From positions 35,633,335-35,697,334 of the forward strand of contig OY978528.1 of NCBI GenBank assembly GCA_963854835.1: a stretch of 64,000 nucleotides of DNA. Direction: 5' to 3'. The translations under genes and the position numbers were made by a program. The notes beneath the pieces were generated by a model that was not told the origin of the DNA, ran no database searches, and was given only the letters and a program-made list of their open reading frames with translations. This DNA comes from Megamerina dolium. Its lineage: Eukaryota > Arthropoda > Insecta > Diptera > Megamerinidae. Positions within the stretch are counted from its first letter, which is position 1; each line of letters begins with the position of its first letter. Below, one piece after another: positions 20,696 through 31,319 of this stretch.

Positions 20696-23344
20696 TTACA
20701 GCATATTCAGTGTGTCTTTTCTTTTTAATCGACGATGCCCCTTGCTCAGCAACAATTGCCTAGCAAGAGGATTCGGATGATTGTGTAATTTTTGAATGTA
20801 GCTTCTGCAGTACATTGCAACTTCCTCAGAAATTGTGGATACATTTAAATCTCGATGGATGTTAACGTTCCTCATATACCAAGGCGCGTTTACAATAATT
20901 CGCAGACACTTGGATTGTATTCGCTGCAATTTTTCGATATTAGAGGGAGATGCGGTGCCCCAAAACTGAATACCATAAGTCCAGATTGGTTTCAGGATTG
21001 CTTTATATAATAGCACTTTGTATTCAAGATTCAACTTTGATCTTTTGTGTAACAGCCACCATAACTGATTCATTTTAAGCTTGATCTGAGTTTTCTTTGC
21101 CTCTATGTGATTTTTCCATGTCAGCCTTCTGTCGAGGTGAATACCCAAGTACTTTGTTGAGGAACATTGTGGAACTGATTGGCCATTAATTTTAAGTGGG
21201 GGACATGTATCTAGCCTTAGCGTGAAGGTTACATGTACGCTCTTTGATTCATTGACTTTTATACGCCATTTTGCTAGCCAGATTTCGAGAGAATCGACAT
21301 GAGTCTGCAGGAGTTTAGTAGCTTCTATGGGGTTAGAGCGAGAGCACAATATTGCCGTATCATCAGCAAAGGTCGATATGAATGTATAGTTATTGTTGGG
21401 CATATCTGAAGTGTATAAGAGATACAGTAAGGGACCCAAAACGCTTCCTTGAGGAACGCCAGCGTGAATATCCAATGGATTTGTTGTGTAATCCTTGTGA
21501 TGTACGAGAAATTGTCTTTTCGTGAGGTAGCTACTAAGCAATGAGGAGACATTTGCAGGCAGTAATAGTTTGAGTTTGTAAATAAGGCCATCGTGCCATA
21601 CTTTATCGAAAGCTTGAGTGATATCAAGAAAGACAGCTGAGCAATACTTTTTTTCTTCAAAAGTGTTCCTTATCAGAGTTACAATGCGGTGGACTTGTTC
21701 TATTGTGCCGTGCTGTTTTCTAAATCCAAACTGATGTTGAGGAATCAGTTGGTTGAGATTAATAAATGGAGTTATATTCATGACAAGTAGCTTTTCGAAT
21801 ACTTTAGAAAGTAGAGGCAGGAGGCTGATAGGTCTGTACGATGCAACTTTTGTAGGGTCTTTTCCTGGTTTTGCTATCATAATAATTTTTGAAGTTTTCC
21901 AGCATTTGGGATAGTGTTTAATACGAAGGATAGCATTGAAAATGTGCATCAGATGAATTACTGAAGCCGGAGGTAGCTCTTTTATCATTTTACCGGTAAT
22001 TTTATCTGGACCAGGTGATTTTTTTGGGTTTAAATCTTTATAAATTGCTTTGAATATGTCCTTTTTTTTAATTTTGAGCGTTATTGAGCAAGGTTGAGAA
22101 GTTAAATTTGGTAATGAGGACTGTGAAGAAGGTGGATTGGGTGTAAACACACTTTTTAGGTGGTTTGCAAAAGCCAAACCCTTCTCACAGTTGCTTCTAG
22201 CCCAATTACCGTCACTCAAACGGATGGGGGAATCAGTGAGAATTGGCCGATTTGATTTTTTTGCTGATTTCCACAAAGAGTAGTCTGACGCTTCACCAGG
22301 TGTTAATTTCGCTATGTGCTCTTCTAACTCTTTGTTGTTTTTATTTTTCAAGGCTTGCTTTAACTTTCGAGTGCAGTGCTGTAGCTGTGTTTTCAGATTC
22401 GGTGATCTGAATTCTTGCCATTGTCTTCGGAGTCTTCTTTTCTGTCTTACTAGCAATTCAATGTCTGTTGGTGTGTATTGGCTATATTTTGATTGCTTGC
22501 ATACCTTAGTGCAGGTGGCTGAGCTGAGAGCTAATGAGAGTAGCTGGTTGAATTTTTCGAGTGCTGAGTCTACATCGTGTCCATTTCTTAATACAGTACT
22601 TAGAGGAAGATGGGAATTTATATATTTCTTGAATTTTAACCAGTCTATTTTCTTTCTAACGCAATTGCCTTGGGGGCTTGGTGATTTTATAGATATTACC
22701 GTGGGTGAGTGGTCAGATGATAGATCATAATTACACTCTGTGGAGATATTTTCCATCTGCAAACCTTTGGCGACTCCAAAGTCTATGAGATCGGGTATTT
22801 TCCTCTTGTCCGTCGGCCAATATGTCGGTTGACCATTCGAAATAACATCGTAGCCATGGTTAGTGATGATTGAACATAGTCTTCTGCCTTTTGGAGTTAT
22901 TAAGCGGGAGCCCCAGTGAGTGTGTTTGGCGTTGAAATCGCCAGCAACCAAGAATTTGCTACCAAGAGTTGAGAAAAATTCTTTATATTGCTGTTCGGTA
23001 ATACTGTATCTTGGGGGACAGTATATCGCAGATATTACTAGCTTAGAGATGTATTCTTCCAGACATATAGATGTTGCTTGCAAGTAGACGCTACTGAAAT
23101 CTTCGAGAACATGATGTTTTATTCTGCTTTTTATCAATATGGCAGTTCCACCGCGTGCCTTACCATGCGGATGGTTTGTAGTGTACAGTTTGTAATATGG
23201 TATTTGGTAGCAATTTTTGTCAGTGAAATGGGTCTCAGATATCATCATTATGTCGATCTGGTTGGATTCAAGGAATTGAATTAGCTCCAAACGGTGCTGG
23301 CTTAAGCCGTTGGCGTTCCAGTGGCATATCTTGAGACAACTCAT
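20696..23344 (-). CDS. Jockey-B ORF2: APE endonuclease + reverse transcriptase, 882 aa, intact
   Basis: The protein nicks target DNA and reverse-transcribes its own RNA at the nick. Endonuclease: N10/N12 in WNANGL, E37 in ISETHF, D136/N138 in AGDFNAKH, and SSDHSP with D211/H212. RT: SYRPISLLPLLSKVFEKLL, QFGFRKQHGT, AVFLDITQAFDKVWHDG, AGVPQGSVLGPLLYLLY and catalytic FADD at about 659-662, then KYLGIHLDRRLTWKNHI. There is no RNase H domain, and the length is normal for Jockey elements. The start codon shares ATGA with the ORF1 stop, so translation probably depends on reinitiation. All key residues are present, so the protein could be active; but this copy lacks the 5' promoter, so expression would need an outside promoter. 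Confidence 0.92.
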   Translation of the reverse strand: MSCLKICHWNANGLSQHRLELIQFLESNQIDIMMISETHFTDKNCYQIPYYKLYTTNHPHGKARGGTAILIKSRIKHHVLEDFSSVYLQATSICLEEYISKLVISAIYCPPRYSITEQQYKEFFSTLGSKFLVAGDFNAKHTHWGSRLITPKGRRLCSIITNHGYDVISNGQPTYWPTDKRKIPDLIDFGVAKGLQMENISTECNYDLSSDHSPTVISIKSPSPQGNCVRKKIDWLKFKKYINSHLPLSTVLRNGHDVDSALEKFNQLLSLALSSATCTKVCKQSKYSQYTPTDIELLVRQKRRLRRQWQEFRSPNLKTQLQHCTRKLKQALKNKNNKELEEHIAKLTPGEASDYSLWKSAKKSNRPILTDSPIRLSDGNWARSNCEKGLAFANHLKSVFTPNPPSSQSSLPNLTSQPCSITLKIKKKDIFKAIYKDLNPKKSPGPDKITGKMIKELPPASVIHLMHIFNAILRIKHYPKCWKTSKIIMIAKPGKDPTKVASYRPISLLPLLSKVFEKLLVMNITPFINLNQLIPQHQFGFRKQHGTIEQVHRIVTLIRNTFEEKKYCSAVFLDITQAFDKVWHDGLIYKLKLLLPANVSSLLSSYLTKRQFLVHHKDYTTNPLDIHAGVPQGSVLGPLLYLLYTSDMPNNNYTFISTFADDTAILCSRSNPIEATKLLQTHVDSLEIWLAKWRIKVNESKSVHVTFTLRLDTCPPLKINGQSVPQCSSTKYLGIHLDRRLTWKNHIEAKKTQIKLKMNQLWWLLHKRSKLNLEYKVLLYKAILKPIWTYGIQFWGTASPSNIEKLQRIQSKCLRIIVNAPWYMRNVNIHRDLNVSTISEEVAMYCRSYIQKLHNHPNPLARQLLLSKGHRRLKRKDTLNML

Positions 23345-23931
23345 GGTCTGGATAGCAATGTTTGGAGTAACATCGATTGATTTTTCATCATTTCTTGCAT
23401 CATTGTTTGCATTGAGTTCATGAATTGGTTCATATTCTGAATTAATGTTTGAAGCAAATGTTCAAGAGTACTTGGCTGTTGGGTTGGCAGTGAGTGTTTC
23501 TGCTCATTATTTACGTTACTTTGTTGGTGTAGGTTTTGTTTTAACACGCTAGCGTATGAATTGGTTTGATTCTTGTTTGGGATTGAAGAGAAGAATTGTG
23601 TTGCATCAATATTTTGTCTCTTACTTGAGTTGGCTATCTGAGTTTGCTCAACTGGTTTTAGAGGTTGATTGTTAGCGGAGAAATTTAGCTTTAGGGTTGC
23701 ATATACTGGGCAACCTCTATAATTTGCAGTGTGATTACCTCCACAATTGCTGCATTTTTTCATGCTAGCATCGTCTTTAGATTTTGGGCATATGTTTGAT
23801 TTATGGAGATCTCCACAAATCACACAAACAGCTGGCAGGGTACAATATGTCTTAGTATGTCCATATTCTTGGCAGTTGCTGCACTGAGGAGGTCCAGTTC
23901 TCTTATGGGGTTCTTCGATTGTGATTTTGCG
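23341..23931 (-). pseudogene. Jockey-B copy 1 ORF1, 5'-truncated
   Basis: Open to the truncation point; encodes CSNCQEYGHTKTYC, CVICGDLHKSNIC and CSNCGGNHTANYRGC (three zinc knuckles) and a Gln/Met-rich C-terminal region with NMNQFMNSMQTMMQEMMKN, likely a short coiled coil. Ends in a TGA that overlaps the ORF2 ATG. The N-terminal half, seen in the second copy at 29244-29843, is missing. Confidence 0.88.
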
Positions 23932-23941
23932 ATTTCACAAA
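23932..23941. repeat. target-site duplication (right) of Jockey-B1
   Basis: ATTTCACAAA, as at 20526-20535. Confidence 0.8.
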
Positions 23942-25842
23942 TGACTAACATGATGAGCATTATCACTCTAGAAATAACATAATTCATATGTAGTAATTAT
24001 ATTGATGTAGTATTAGTATCTGAGACACATTTTTCCGAAAAAAGCTTTAAAAAAATCCAATCATAAAATTGCTGTGCCCAAGGTGACACAGCAATTATTA
24101 TAAATAAAAATATAAAGTGTGTTGCATTGCATGGCTATAAGGAAGAATACCTGCAAGCAACTTCGGTTCAAGTCGAAGAATTTTATGGTACTCTAGTTCT
24201 GTCAGCTATTTACTGTCCACCTAAACACAACAACACATCACACCAATACATGGATTATTTGAAAACCCTTGGCAATCGATACATTGCGGGAGGTGACTTT
24301 AATGCTAAGAACTCAATCTGGGGTTCCAGATTAACAAATATAAACGGCAGACAATTACTTGACAACTAATAGCAAATTTTTAAGTACGAGAGAACCAACA
24401 TATTGGCCTACTGACATGAAGTAAAGAGCAGATCCGAATGACTCTTATATATCACAAAAAGCGTAAGACATGATCATTTAACAATAAAAACCAGCTACCA
24501 ACTTTCATTTGACCACTCACCATTTATTTTGACTTTCCAAAGTACTTTCCTATCAACAACATGTAAGATATATATAGTAAATATACAGACTGGACTACAT
24601 TCCTAGAAATAATAGAAAACAAATTGAACATAAACGTCTCACTAAAAAATAAAACTGAAATTGACTCAGCTATAGCATATTTTAATGATAACAACATACA
24701 TGCAGCATCCGACGCAACACCACCGCCCAGATGCAAAACCAATAACTATATAGCTTGATCTGCCATTAAAGATAAAATAAAAATGAACAGGAAACTACGT
24801 AAAAAATGGCAAACTACAAGGTCACCCTAGGATAGAACTAAATTAAAGCAGATAGCAAAAGAATTGAAAATGATCCTAAAAAGCGACAAAGATAAAAAAT
24901 TCGAAAAATATATTACTAACTTAAGCTCTACGAACATTACATAACGAAGAATGTAAATAACTCAATTGTGCACCAACCCCCACTCAAAAATGCAAAAAAT
25001 AAATGGGCCAGAACTTAATCTGAAAAGGCTAATGTTCTTTCTGCGCATTTTAAAAACACGTTCATGAACAAATTAAACAACGCAGACATAATTTTGCCCA
25101 ATTTGACAAATGACTTAAGTGACCAAATAAATAAAAGAACAACTAGTGAAATTAAGCTAAATATCGAAAACAATGTTAAAATAAAAAAATCTCCTGGTTA
25201 TTATCGTATCACTGGAAAAATACTAAAGGAACTACCTGAAAAAGCTATTAACTATTTAAGAAACCTCTTCAATGTAGTCATCAAAATAAAATATTAAAAA
25301 TATATAAAATATAAAGTATTAAAATATTTAATAGCAGTTCCAAAACCGCATAAAAACCTAACCGAAGCTACGTCATACAGACCTATAAGCCTATTGCCTC
25401 TTATGTCTAAACTACTCAAGAAGCTCATATTTAATCGACTTGAACCGATAATAATAAGAAGAAACTTAATACCTAAGCACCAGTTTGGATTTAGACGAAA
25501 ACATTACACTATTGAACAAGTACACAGAGTAACGAATAAAATCTCATCCGAAATTGACAAGAAAAACTTTTGCATAGCAGTATATTTAGATGTTGCAAAG
25601 GCATTCGACAGTGTATGGAACAAAGGGTTACTACACAAGTTGAAATACCAGCTCCCAGAAAGTTACTATAAACTGATGCGCAGCTATATCAGTAACAGGC
25701 ACTTCTATGTCAAGCAGCAACACGAATTCTCAGAAATGCAAAAAATGGAAGATGGGGTTCCCCAAGGCAGTGTCTTTGGACCACTATTGTATCTCCTACA
25801 TACATCTGACATATCAACTCCTCCCTCAGAAGAAAATATTTT
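23942..25842 (+). pseudogene. Jockey-A ORF2, segment 1 (endonuclease and first half of RT)
   Basis: Degenerate plus-strand frames: VSETHF (about 24020), EEYLQATSVQVEE and LSAIYCPPKHN, GGDFNAKNSIWGSRLT (about 24290-24330), then after many stops KKSPGYYRITGKILKELPEK, SYRPISLLPLMSKLLKKLI, HQFGFRRKHYTIEQVHR, AVYLDVAKAFDSVWNKG and GVPQGSVFGPLLYLLHTSD (to about 25815). The sequence then hits the 3' end of Jockey-B2 and continues at 30113. The RT part (25394-25840) is open for 150 codons, whereas the endonuclease part is heavily mutated. Confidence 0.85.
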
Positions 25843-25979
25843 TTTATTTAATTTTTTTTATTGGATCTTTCTAAAATTACTTAGAAACTAACAATAAGTA
25901 ATCAAATCTTACAAACTAACTAAAATTATGTGATATTCCCAACGTTCCATCACAATTTGAGTCGCGAGGTATAGCAATT

Positions 25980-28600
25980 TCACAGCATATTCAGTGTATC
26001 TTTTCTTTTTAACCGACGATGCCCCGTGCTCAGCAACAATTGCCTAGCAAGGGGATTCGGATGATTGTGTAATTTTTGAACGTAGCTTCTGCAGGACATT
26101 GCAACTTCCTCAGAAATTGTGGGTACATTTAAATCTCGATGGATGTTAACGTTCCTCGTATTCCAAGACGCGTTTACAATAATTCGCAGACACTTGGATT
26201 GTATTCGCTGCAATTTTTCGATAATAGAGGGAGATGCGGTGCCCCAAAACTGAATACCATAAGTACAAATTGGCTTCAGGATTGCTTTATATAATAGCAC
26301 TTTTTATTCAAGATTCAACTTTGATCTTTTGTGTAACAGCCACCATAACTGATTCATTTTAAGCTTGATTTGAGTTTTCTTTGCCCAAGTACAACAAAGT
26401 ACTTGGTGAATACCCAAGTACTTTGTTGAGCAACATTGTGGAACTGATTGGCCATTAATATTAAGTGGGGGACATGTATCTGGCCTTAGCGTGAAGGTTA
26501 CATGTACGCTCTTTGATTCATTGACTTTTATACGCCATTTTGCTAGCCAGATTTCGAGAGAATCAACATGAGTCTGCAGGAGTTTAGTAGCTTCTATGGG
26601 GTTAGAGCGAGAGCACAATATTGCCGTATCATCAGCAAAGGTCGATATGAATGTATAGTTATTGTTGGGCATATCTGAAGTGTATAAGAGATACAGTAAG
26701 GGGCCCAAAACGCTTCATTGTGGAACGCCAGCGTGAATATCCAATGGATTTGTTTTGTAATCCTTGTGATGTACGAGAAATTGTCTTTTCGTGAGGTAGC
26801 TACTAAGCAATGAGGAGACATTTGCAGGCAGTAATAGTTTGAGTTTGTAAATAAGGCCATCGTGCCATACTTTATCGAAAGCTTGAGTGATATCTAGAAA
26901 GACAGCTGAGCAATACTTTTTTTCTTCAAAAGTGTTCCTTATCAGAGCTACAATGCGGTGGACTTGTTCTGTTGTGCCGTGCTGTTTTCTAAATCCAAAC
27001 TGATGTTGAGGAATCAGTTGGTTGCGGTTAATAAATGGAGTTATATTCATGACAAGTAGCTTTTCGAATACTTTAGAGAGTAGAGGCAGGAGGCTGATAG
27101 GTCTGTACGATGCAACTTTTGTAGGATCTTTTCCTGGTTTTGCTATCATAATAATTTTTGAAGTTTTCCAGCATTCGGGATAGTGTTTAATACGAAGGAT
27201 AGCATTGAAAATGTGCATGAGATGAATTACTGAAGCCGGAGGTAGTTCTTTTATCATTTTACCGGTAATTTTATCTGGACCAGGTGATTTTTTTGGGTTT
27301 ATATCTTTATAAATTGCTTTGAATATGTCCTTTTTTTAATTTTGAGCGTTACTGAGCAAGGCTGAGAAGTTAATTTTAGTAATGAGGACTGTGAAGAGGG
27401 TGGATTGGGTGTAAACACACTTTTTAGGTGGTTTGCAAAAGCCAAACCCTTCTCACAGTTGCTTCTAGCCCAATTACCGTCACTCAAACGGATGGGGGAA
27501 TCAGTGAGAATTGGCCGATTTGATTTTTTTGCTGATTTCCACAAAGAGTAGTCTGACGCTTCACCAGGTGTTAATTTCGCTATGTGCTCTTCTAACTCTT
27601 TGTTGTTTTTATTTTTTAAGGCTTGCTTTAACTTTCGAGTGCAGTGCTGTAGCTGTGTCTTCAGATTCGGTGGTCTGAATTCTTGCTATTGTCTTCGGTG
27701 TCTTCTTTTCTGTCTTACTAGCAATTCAATGTCGGCTGGTGTGTATGGGCTATAGTTTGATTGCTTGCATACCTTTGTGCAGGTGGCTGAGCTGAGAGCT
27801 AATGAAAGCAGCTGGTTGAATTTTTCGAGTGCTGGGTCTACATCGTGTCCATTTCTTAACACAGTACTCAGAGGAAGATGGGAATTTATATATTTCTTGA
27901 ATTTTAACCAGTCTATTTTCTTTCTAACGCAATTGTCTTGGGGGCTTGGTGATTTTATAGATATTACCGTGGGTGAGTGGTCAGATGATAGATCATAATT
28001 ACACTCTGTGGAGATATTTTCCATCTGCAAACCTTTGGCGACTCCAAAGTCTATGAGATCGGGTATTTTCCTCTCGTCCGTCGGCCAATATGTCGGTTGA
28101 CCATTTGAAATAACATCATAGCCATGGTTAGTGATGATTGAACATAGTCTTCTGCCTTTTGGAATTATTAAGCGGGAGCCCCAGTGAGTGTGTTTGGCGT
28201 TGAAATCACCAGCAACCAGGAATTTGCTACCAAGAGTTGAGAAAAATTCTTTATATTGCTGTTCGGTAATACTGCATCTTGGGGGACAGTATATCGCAGA
28301 TATTACTAGCTTAGAGATGTATTCTTCCAGACATATAGATGTTGCTTGCAAGTAGACGCTACTGATCTCTTCGAGAACAGATGTTTTATTCTGCTTTTTA
28401 TCAATATGGCAGTTCCACCGCGTGCCTTACCATGCGGATGATTTGTGGTGTACAGTTTGTAATATGGTATTTGGTAGCAATTTTTGTCAGTGAAATGGGT
28501 CTCAGATATCATCATTATGTCGATCTGGTTGGATTCAAGGAATTGAATTAGCTCCAAACGGTGCTGGCTTAAGACGTTGGCGTTCCAGTGCATATCTTGA
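25980..28600 (-). pseudogene. Jockey-B copy 2 ORF2, frameshifted
   Basis: Same domain order as copy 1 ORF2. From its 5' end: WNANVLSQHR (one residue altered from NGL), ISETHF, then a frame loss near 28370 where bases are missing compared with copy 1; AGDFNAKHTHWG and SSDHSP remain in an open 221-codon piece; further breaks near 27690, 27340 and 26715 (GVPQ followed by a stop instead of GSVLGP). FADD survives at about 26633-26644. A patch replacing YLGIHLDRRLTWKNHIE-coding sequence lies at 26380-26430. Not functional. Confidence 0.88.
26392..26428. repeat. 15-bp inverted repeat replacing deleted RT sequence
   Basis: CAACAAAGTACTTGG (26392-26406) is followed after 7 bases by its exact reverse complement (26414-26428). 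Copy 1 has unrelated sequence in place of the left arm (about 21101-21137). Confidence 0.9.
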
Positions 28601-28612
28601 GACAACTCATGT

Positions 28613-29843
28613 CTGGATAGCAATGTTTGGAGTAACATCGATTGATTTTTCATCATTTCTTGCATCATTGTTTGCATTGAGTTCATGAATTGGTTCATAT
28701 TCTGAATTAATGTTTGAAGCAAATGTTCAAGGGTACTTGGCTGTTGGGTGGGCAGTGAGTGTTTCTGCTCATTATTTACATTGCTTTGTTGGTGTGGGTT
28801 TTGTTTTAACACGCTAGCGTATGAATTGGTGTGATTCTTGTTTGGGATTGCAGAAAAGAATTGTGTTGCATCAATATTTTGTCTCTTACTTGAGTTGGCT
28901 ATTTGAGTTTGCTCAACTGGTTTTAGAGGTTGATTGCTAGCGGAGAAATTTAGCTTTAGGGTTGTATATACTGGGCAACCTCTATAATTTGCGGTGTGAT
29001 TACCTCCACAATTGCTGCATTTTTTCATGCTAGCATCGCCTTTAGATTTTGGGCATATGTTTGATTTATGGAGATCTCCACAAATCACACAAACAGCTGG
29101 CAGGGTACAATATGTCTTAGTATGTCCATATTCTTGGCAGTTGCTGCACTGAGGAGGTCCAGTTCTCTTATGGGGTTCTTCGATTGTGATTTTGCGATGC
29201 AATAAATATCGAATTTTATATATGGGGTGTACTTCACCTTTTTTTAGGGGTTTGTTTCAGGCTGAAGCTCAATACGATATAACGGTTGAGGTATATTGCT
29301 CTTGTTGAGAATGTTGAATACTGTTTTGGCTTGAAACCCTTCTTCCTGAAGGGCAAGTTTGATTTCGTTAATATCAACGTTGGGTTCGACGCCTTTGAGT
29401 ACAACGATTAAGCCCTTTTTTACAGCATCAAATTCCGCAATTACCTTGCGATAATGAGTTTCGCTGTAGATTTGCACATTCTTTTCCTCAATTTGGCCTT
29501 TGCGAATAGGAACAACGTGGAAATTCTTTGGTCCTATAAGACTTGTAATTCTAGAAATCAACTTACCTGAGTTGCGTTCTCTTAAGAAAATGGGTGGGGG
29601 TTTGAAATTTTTCTTGGAGATAATATTTTCGTCACTTTCATCACCTGAAAGCAAAGCGTATCTATTTTCCGAACTAATAGGGGCAGTGTTCTGCTTTTGA
29701 ATTTTTGTTGAATTCATTTGATTTGAATTTTGTGGACTTCTTTTTCGCTTTACTACAGTAATGTAGCGATCAATTCCAGTTTGAACAGCAACTGGTTCTT
29801 TATTAGTCATCGCACTAGTTACTTTAACTACTGGGTCATGCAC
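28613..29843 (-). pseudogene. Jockey-B copy 2 ORF1
   Basis: N-terminal frame 29244-29843 contains an RKRSPQN nuclear-signal-like stretch, a KPPPIFLRER block and a conserved RNA-binding-like region ending in YRIELQPE. A frameshift near 29240 separates it from the zinc-knuckle half (from 29202) with CSNCQEYGHTKTYC, CVICGDLHKSNIC and CSNCGGNHTANYRGC. At its end the frame does not stop but runs into ORF2 (see finding). The start near 29843 is not certain because upstream sequence is also partly open. Confidence 0.82.
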
Positions 29844-30112
29844 AACAGTAGAAAGGCCGTTATTTCTTTGCTTTGATGTTGTAGCTGTTGGTGTTACAGC
29901 AGGAGAAGCGCATTATACACTCCACGGTATAGAGGGAGATTGTATATCACGAGAGAACAAATTATTTTTTTTGTCTGTATTTATTGTTGTTGCAAATTTT
30001 GATGTAGTGTTAGAGTGAGGAATATGTGCAGGAAAAAGATTTGCACTGTTACTTTCACTTCTGCAGTATGTATCAACTGTTTTTTTTTATAATGCACTTA
30101 TCGGGGGGGTTT

Positions 30113-30510
30113 GCGCCGGAAATGATATCTACATTCGCTGATGACACCGTCCTACTATCATCAAATAGCAACATAGCCGTGGCTTTATCAAAACTACAAA
30201 CGCTACTAGATAACATACTAATATTGTTCAAAAATTGGGAAATTGAAATTAATAGTAGCAAGACTGTCCAAGTAACTAGGAACTAGGAATGACCATAGTC
30301 GCTGAACTGCTCTGGAAGGACCATATCACTCAAAACAGACTAGACATTAACAATCGATTCAGACAACTTTATTGGCTTTTGGGCAGAAAGTCGAAGCTCT
30401 CTGTTATAAGTAAACTTAATTTATAATTCCAGTCTTAGAAGCTTCGCAATTAAGAATATTGAATAATATGTGCCAACAGAATTAGTAAATAGATACCTTT
30501 AAATGTAAAT
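30113..30510 (+). pseudogene. Jockey-A ORF2, segment 2 (RT end)
   Basis: Resumes the Jockey-A reading with MISTFADDTVLLSSNSNIAV (catalytic FADD at about 30136-30147), then LFKNWEIEINSSKTVQVT, the 'WRIKINESKCVHVTF' block of its relatives. After about 30290 the frame decays, with recognisable pieces (FRQLYWLLGRKSKLSVIS in another frame). The right boundary with the RTE element lies between about 30490 and 30515. Confidence 0.82.
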
Positions 30511-30514
30511 TATC

Positions 30515-31310
30515 CTATTGAGTGTACTGTGTGGAAGATTGAAGCCTATGCTCAACTAGTTGATTGAACTTTATCAGTGTGGCTTCAAACCTGGTACATC
30601 TACCTTCGACCAGATTTTTACCCTGCGCCAAATCCTAAAGAACACACAAGAAAAACACACACCATCTATTTGTTGTTTATAAAGCCGCTTTCTATAGTCC
30701 GGTAAGGGATTACCTCTACACAACAATGTCTGAGTTCGGTATTCCTGCGAAGCTCAAGCTCTTTGCAGCTTGGACTGTATAACTCCCGTTGTGCAGTGAA
30801 AATTGGAGGACCTCTCCGAATAATACCGAACAGGGTTTCAGACAAGGTGATTCGTTATCATGCGACTTCTTCAATCTTATTATGGAGAACATAATACGAG
30901 CTGCAGATTTACGACATAAAGGCACTATCTTAAACAAAAGTGCCATGCTGTTAGCGTGTGCCGACGATATTGACATAATTGGCATGAACACATGAGCAGT
31001 CAGTGCGGCATTTTCAGAGTTGGAAAAAGAGTGGTGTCGAATGGGTCGTGGCGAGACAAAGTAACTGATGTCAACAAACAAAGAGTCCTGTCGTCTTGAA
31101 TATGGTACAATCAATCTGTAAGCCGACACCGACATAGCGAAGCTTATCAGCGATTACGTTGGCCATGGAGGAAATCGCTTTAGCTAAGAAGATATTATGT
31201 TCTGAATCCACCGGTGGACGACGAAGAAGAGACAGATTTAACTTCCGGTGGAAATACCAACTACTGGAGCACTTGACGGTGCGAAGCATGTTTCGGTTGT
31301 AGTCGTCATA
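30515..31310 (+). pseudogene. RTE-like LINE ORF2, right part
   Basis: Continues the RT of the 17695-18645 element: SVLCGRLKPMLN, LYQCGFKPGTSTFDQIFTLR (30565-30625), then in other frames the EQGFRQGDSLSCDFFNLIME block (30830-30890) and ACADDIDIIG (30955-30984), the YADD-type catalytic box. The tail to about 31310 resembles the region after the RT in degraded form. The interval KFF/thumb to C-terminal tail is incomplete. Together with the left part it shows that Jockey-A inserted into a pre-existing RTE copy. Confidence 0.8.
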
Positions 31311-31319
31311 TAAGTTAGT

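Larger units (their letters stand above)
20537..23931 (-). mobile_element. Jockey-B copy 1, 5'-truncated, intact ORF2
   Basis: Minus-strand element with a ~19-base poly(A) tail (T run 20536-20554), an ~140-bp 3' UTR, complete ORF2 and the distal part of ORF1. The 5' end at 23931 falls within ORF1 just before the first zinc knuckle, a usual outcome of incomplete reverse transcription. Perfect 10-bp target duplication. It inserted into the ORF1/ORF2 junction of Jockey-A. Intact ORF2, long pure A tail and perfect duplication all suggest a recent insertion. Confidence 0.9.
25843..30112 (-). mobile_element. Jockey-B copy 2, near full length, inactive
   Basis: Nearly identical by eye to copy 1 over the shared region and extends ~0.9 kb further 5', through the ORF1 N-terminal half and a 5' UTR (29844-30112). 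Inserted within the RT domain of Jockey-A between its GVPQGSV and FADD motifs. Left and right boundaries are approximate: the flanks show GAAAATAT versus GGAAATGATAT, a possible eroded duplication. Multiple small indels break ORF2, including a replaced patch at 26380-26430. Confidence 0.85.

Noticed and set aside
18645..30515. Single giant composite transposon or new mobile system spanning the nest
   Set aside because: Each internal boundary is explained by an ordinary element end, mostly with its own target duplication and reading-frame continuity in the host element; no shared outer termini or cargo genes exist.
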